A stretch of DNA of 64,000 bases, taken from the NCBI RefSeq assembly GCF_016908325.1, contig NZ_JAFBDR010000002.1, forward strand, positions 186,001 to 250,000. Direction: 5' to 3'. Below the pieces are notes generated by a model. It was not told the origin of the DNA, made no database searches, and saw only the letters and a program-made list of their open reading frames with translations. Shown piece by piece: positions 61,908 to 64,000 of this stretch (positions are counted from its first letter, which is position 1; each line of letters starts with the position of its first letter). Source of the stretch: Aquibacillus albus (GTDB taxonomy: Bacteria > Bacillota > Bacilli > Bacillales > Amphibacillaceae). The position numbers and the translations under genes are program-made.

Positions 61908-62174
61908 GTGATTATTACTGACGACGCTCGTGAGCACTTAAATGCAAGAAACGTTAACAACATCCGTATCTATTTCAACGGCTATGGCTGAGGAACGCCA
62001 AAACTTGCACTGGCTCTGGATGAGCTAGAAACGGATGATATAATCGAAACGATTAATGAAGTAAAAGTAGCAATTGACCCAAGAATTAAACCGAACACAG
62101 AGGACCTTGTTGTTGATCTGAGTGGAGATAAACAAGGACTTTCCTTATTAGGAGATACCGGGAATTGCTGTTAA
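61908..62174 (+). CDS. HesB/IscA-like protein with in-frame TGA (candidate selenoprotein)
   Basis: From GTG 61908 (GGAAGGATGG 7 bases upstream) the frame runs 88 codons to TAA 62174 if TGA at 61989-61991 (codon 28) is read as selenocysteine. The product reads IRIYFNGYG-U-GTPKLALALDE and ends LLGDTGNCC. This fits the HesB-like group of the A-type iron-sulfur carrier fold, in which the first conserved Cys is known to be replaced by Sec in some bacteria, with two Cys at the C-terminus. Both sides of the TGA are well-conserved-looking protein in the same frame. Promoter, ribosome binding site and terminator are present. A SECIS-like hairpin lies at 62010-62028. Alternative: a Cys-type gene recently inactivated by a TGC/TGT to TGA change. 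Confidence 0.75.
62010..62028 (+). promoter_or_regulatory. Bacterial SECIS-like hairpin
   Basis: CTGGCTC (62010-62016) pairs with GAGCTAG (62022-62028), 7 bp with one G-U, closing the 5-base loop TGGAT. The loop begins 25 bases after the TGA, with two G near its start, in the range expected for SelB-dependent bacterial SECIS elements. Confidence 0.5.
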
Positions 62175-62192
62175 ATCTTTATAATATAAAAT

Positions 62193-62229
62193 AAAAACCC
62201 CCAAAGACTTTTTGTTTTTGGGGATTTTT
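62193..62229 (+). terminator. Terminator of the HesB-like gene
   Basis: AAAAACCCC pairs with GGGGATTTTT (one bulged A), ending in T-rich DNA, 19 bases after the stop codon. Confidence 0.7.
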
Positions 62230-62237
62230 ATACGAAA

Positions 62238-62329
62238 GGGGTCTGACCCCCGGAACAGCGATAAAACAAAAGACTGTCCTCCCACCGAGGACAAAATGAC
62301 CGATTTGTCCACAGAAGGGGTCAGACCCC
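62238..62329. repeat. REP-like inverted composite (cores 62238-62250 and 62317-62329)
   Basis: GGGGTCTGACCCC, a spacer, then a full copy with TGTCCTCCC...GAGGACA hairpin and GGGGTCAGACCCC in opposite orientation. A BIME-like pair lying between two convergent genes, 3 bases from the stop of the gene at 62333. Confidence 0.85.
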
Positions 62330-62332
62330 CCA

Positions 62333-62725
62333 TTAATCCTGCATCTTTAATCCTCTGTTATAGCCGATTCCTGCCATTAGTATGACTAGGCCTAAAATTA
62401 TAAATAGTAATACGAATAGTTTTACTATCAGGACAATTGGGCTTAGGTTAATTATGGCTAGCAATTCAAACTGAAAGTATGCCGCTAGAAGGAAAAGGAT
62501 TGACGCTGATGAGTAAAAAATGGTTAATCTAGTATCGAATTTAGTTATCTGGTAAATAGCAATAGGTAAGCCCATAAAAAATAGTGCAAATGAAATAGTA
62601 TTTACCAACCATTCATGATATGGAAAAGATAGACCTAAATAAGCTGGGCTAAATCTTATTAAAAATCCAATTACAATAAAGGATAATGCCACATAAGACT
62701 GTAACGATTCTATTTCTGGTTTCAT
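62333..62725 (-). CDS. Small integral membrane protein of unknown function
   Basis: A 130-residue protein with four predicted transmembrane helices (LSFIVIGFLIRFSPAYLGL, LVNTISFALFFMGLPIAIY, FYSSASILFLLAAYFQF, LSPIVLIVKLFVLLFIILGLVILMAG). No family recognised. It follows the 414-residue membrane-protein gene by 3 bases, so the two are probably co-translated. Its stop codon abuts the composite repeat. Confidence 0.75.
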   Translation of the reverse strand: MKPEIESLQSYVALSFIVIGFLIRFSPAYLGLSFPYHEWLVNTISFALFFMGLPIAIYQITKFDTRLTIFYSSASILFLLAAYFQFELLAIINLSPIVLIVKLFVLLFIILGLVILMAGIGYNRGLKMQD

Positions 62726-62728
62726 GGA

Positions 62729-64000
62729 TTAACCGCCCTTTCCCCTTACGATCGAATGAAAGACAAATCTCAAATGACGTAGAATAGATTTGTATAAAAA
62801 CGATAGTTTATTTACATAGGTAACAAAGATCGTATAAAGAAATTTTCCCTCATACAAACTCGGATGTACCCATTGAATAAGTCCATTTTCGTTATAAATC
62901 AATTTGGGTGGATCCTCGCCGTTATAAGAAATTTGCACCACTTGCTCAGCGTCATCTGTCAAGATTTCATAATACCACCCTACCTTTGAATCACTTCCAA
63001 GATTGACCACCTTACCCGTTATTGTTTCTCCGCCCAAGGTGTCTATTTTACAATAATCATGATGCTTTAATTTCAAGTTGTAGTCCAAATGCTCCCCCAC
63101 AGTGCTTGTGGAAGAAGAAATAGCTATTTCTTGTATATCCTTTAACTTTTTAGCTCTATCTATCATCACTCCATCCTCATATGGAAATGATTCTGTACTG
63201 CTCCAATCTTCATTGACATAATTTACTTTAATCGTTCTACTTTTATCAATTTTTAACGTGAATTCCAAGCTTTTCTCATCCATTAAATCATCTAATAAGT
63301 CGTTTTCTTCATTGTAGCTATGATGTGCCAATACCGTACTATACATGATTGGCTCACCGGTCAACTGTATTTTTTCTAATTTTTCTTGTTTAATCTTTAC
63401 TTTAGGTAAAGGATTGTCATCATTTAAAACGATCTCTTCATTGAACGCACTCTCAACAGGAGGATTGAACTCAACGTTAAAGCCATACATTGGTTTAGGA
63501 AATTTTGCAAAAAATGTATAGGATACGGTATTTGTCCCTTCCTGCTTCGATTTCACAATATGTATTTGCATCATCATAGCCGCTAATAGAAGCATATCAA
63601 GATTCATCGCTTTATTTTTACAATTAAGCAGCTCATGATAACTTGGTAACTTACTAATTTGCGGTATATTTTTCAATTTAGTTAAAATCCAAATAAACGT
63701 TAGCATGATGAGAATAACAAGGACCGTACTTGCTAAAATATAATAGAATTCCGTACTATCTTTATTCGTAACAAAGTACAAAGAAGTCAGCCAGATAATA
63801 CAAACTGCCCAGATGATTATTTTCGAGATTTGAATAATTTTACTAGTAAAATCTCTACCACCCGACATGATATTTTTATAAATAAAAAGATGATAGTTTA
63901 TTTCTTCTCTTATTTCTTTCTGTTTAGCTAAATTGGTACGAAACTCCATGTGTTTATGTGGATATTTCATCAATTCCCAAATCGTTTCCCTTGCTTTTTC
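62729..64000 (-). CDS. Membrane protein of unknown function, possibly partial at the window edge
   Basis: An ORF of 414 codons from a TTG/ATG near 63973/63970, but the frame stays open to the window edge and its extra codons (EKARETIWEL) look protein-like, so the true start may lie outside. Two transmembrane helices occur near residues 55-105 (IIIWAVCIIWLTSLYFV and FYYILASTVLVILIMLTFIWIL), followed by a large soluble beta-rich part with HDYCKIDTLGGETITGKVVNLG. A short basic tail ends it. No family recognised; operon partner at 62333. Confidence 0.7.
   Translation of the reverse strand, partial: EKARETIWELMKYPHKHMEFRTNLAKQKEIREEINYHLFIYKNIMSGGRDFTSKIIQISKIIIWAVCIIWLTSLYFVTNKDSTEFYYILASTVLVILIMLTFIWILTKLKNIPQISKLPSYHELLNCKNKAMNLDMLLLAAMMMQIHIVKSKQEGTNTVSYTFFAKFPKPMYGFNVEFNPPVESAFNEEIVLNDDNPLPKVKIKQEKLEKIQLTGEPIMYSTVLAHHSYNEENDLLDDLMDEKSLEFTLKIDKSRTIKVNYVNEDWSSTESFPYEDGVMIDRAKKLKDIQEIAISSSTSTVGEHLDYNLKLKHHDYCKIDTLGGETITGKVVNLGSDSKVGWYYEILTDDAEQVVQISYNGEDPPKLIYNENGLIQWVHPSLYEGKFLYTIFVTYVNKLSFLYKSILRHLRFVFHSIVRGKGG

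Noticed and set aside
972-62329. GGGGTCAGACCCC repeats as a CRISPR array
   Set aside because: Copies are kilobases apart, in both orientations, without regular spacers or cas genes.
1-64000. rRNA, tRNA or riboswitch genes
   Set aside because: I looked in intergenic regions for cloverleaf-like or known aptamer patterns and saw none; a covariance-model search would be needed to exclude weak ones.

Overview
The window looks like chromosomal DNA of a low-GC Gram-positive spore-former relative (Bacillaceae; the Ser/Asp-rich lipoprotein linkers fit a salt- or alkali-tolerant genus, but I cannot name it). Evidence: AT-rich intergenic DNA, strong AGGAGG-type ribosome binding sites, TTG/GTG starts, SigA-type promoters, CcpA cre-like sites, lipobox solute-binding proteins, and family-level matches to Bacillaceae proteins. 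I see no rRNA, tRNA, CRISPR array, prophage or transposase gene. At least 14 copies of a small palindromic repeat with core GGGGTCAGACCCC are scattered between genes, mostly at 3' ends.

Layout. 1-13 kb: mixed single genes: the N-terminus of a secreted beta-propeller protein (window edge), a secreted protein of unknown function, a DUF4317 protein, an Rpn-type nuclease, an unknown protein, a CBS protein, two tandem GGDEF-EAL cyclic-di-GMP proteins (the shorter with a broken start and degenerate EAL), and a HepT/MntA (HEPN/nucleotidyltransferase) toxin-antitoxin pair. 13-20 kb: amide/carbamoyl catabolism (two membrane proteins, M20D amidohydrolase, amidase, N-carbamoyl-amino-acid hydrolase, TauE permease).

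20-29 kb: a divergent sugar or polyol catabolic locus around an XRE-cupin regulator. Leftward: TIM-barrel isomerase, Gfo/Idh/MocA dehydrogenase, solute-binding lipoprotein and two ABC permeases. Rightward: cupin, Tm-1-like protein, PEP-hydrolase-like TIM barrel. An identical 17-bp palindrome exactly fills the -35/-10 spacer of both promoters, so the locus appears to be one regulon. 29-34 kb: more isomerases and oxidoreductases, with gene remnants next to the repeats. 34-40 kb: an amidohydrolase, a regulator that fuses a helix-turn-helix to a substrate-binding domain, a substrate-binding lipoprotein without ABC partners, and a TauE-like permease; the amidohydrolase and lipoprotein promoters share a direct-repeat site. 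40-45 kb: kdgT-like permease, four-carbon acid sugar kinase and PdxA2 (probably D-threonate or D-erythronate type catabolism) with a PrpR-like regulator lacking GAFTGA. 45-48 kb: a large secreted glycerophosphodiesterase.

48-61.6 kb: a long leftward operon under a GntR/FCD repressor and CcpA: two isomerases, two ADP-ribosylglycohydrolase paralogues around an ABC sugar importer, aldo-keto reductase, two GH32-type enzymes and a beta-hydroxyacid dehydrogenase. Neither sugar ABC locus encodes its ATPase, so a shared MsmX-like ATPase is expected elsewhere. 61.8-62.2 kb: a short gene that ordinary ORF calling misses, a HesB/IscA-like protein with an in-frame TGA at the conserved cysteine position and a SECIS-like hairpin just downstream, i.e. 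a candidate selenoprotein. The right edge holds two unknown membrane proteins.
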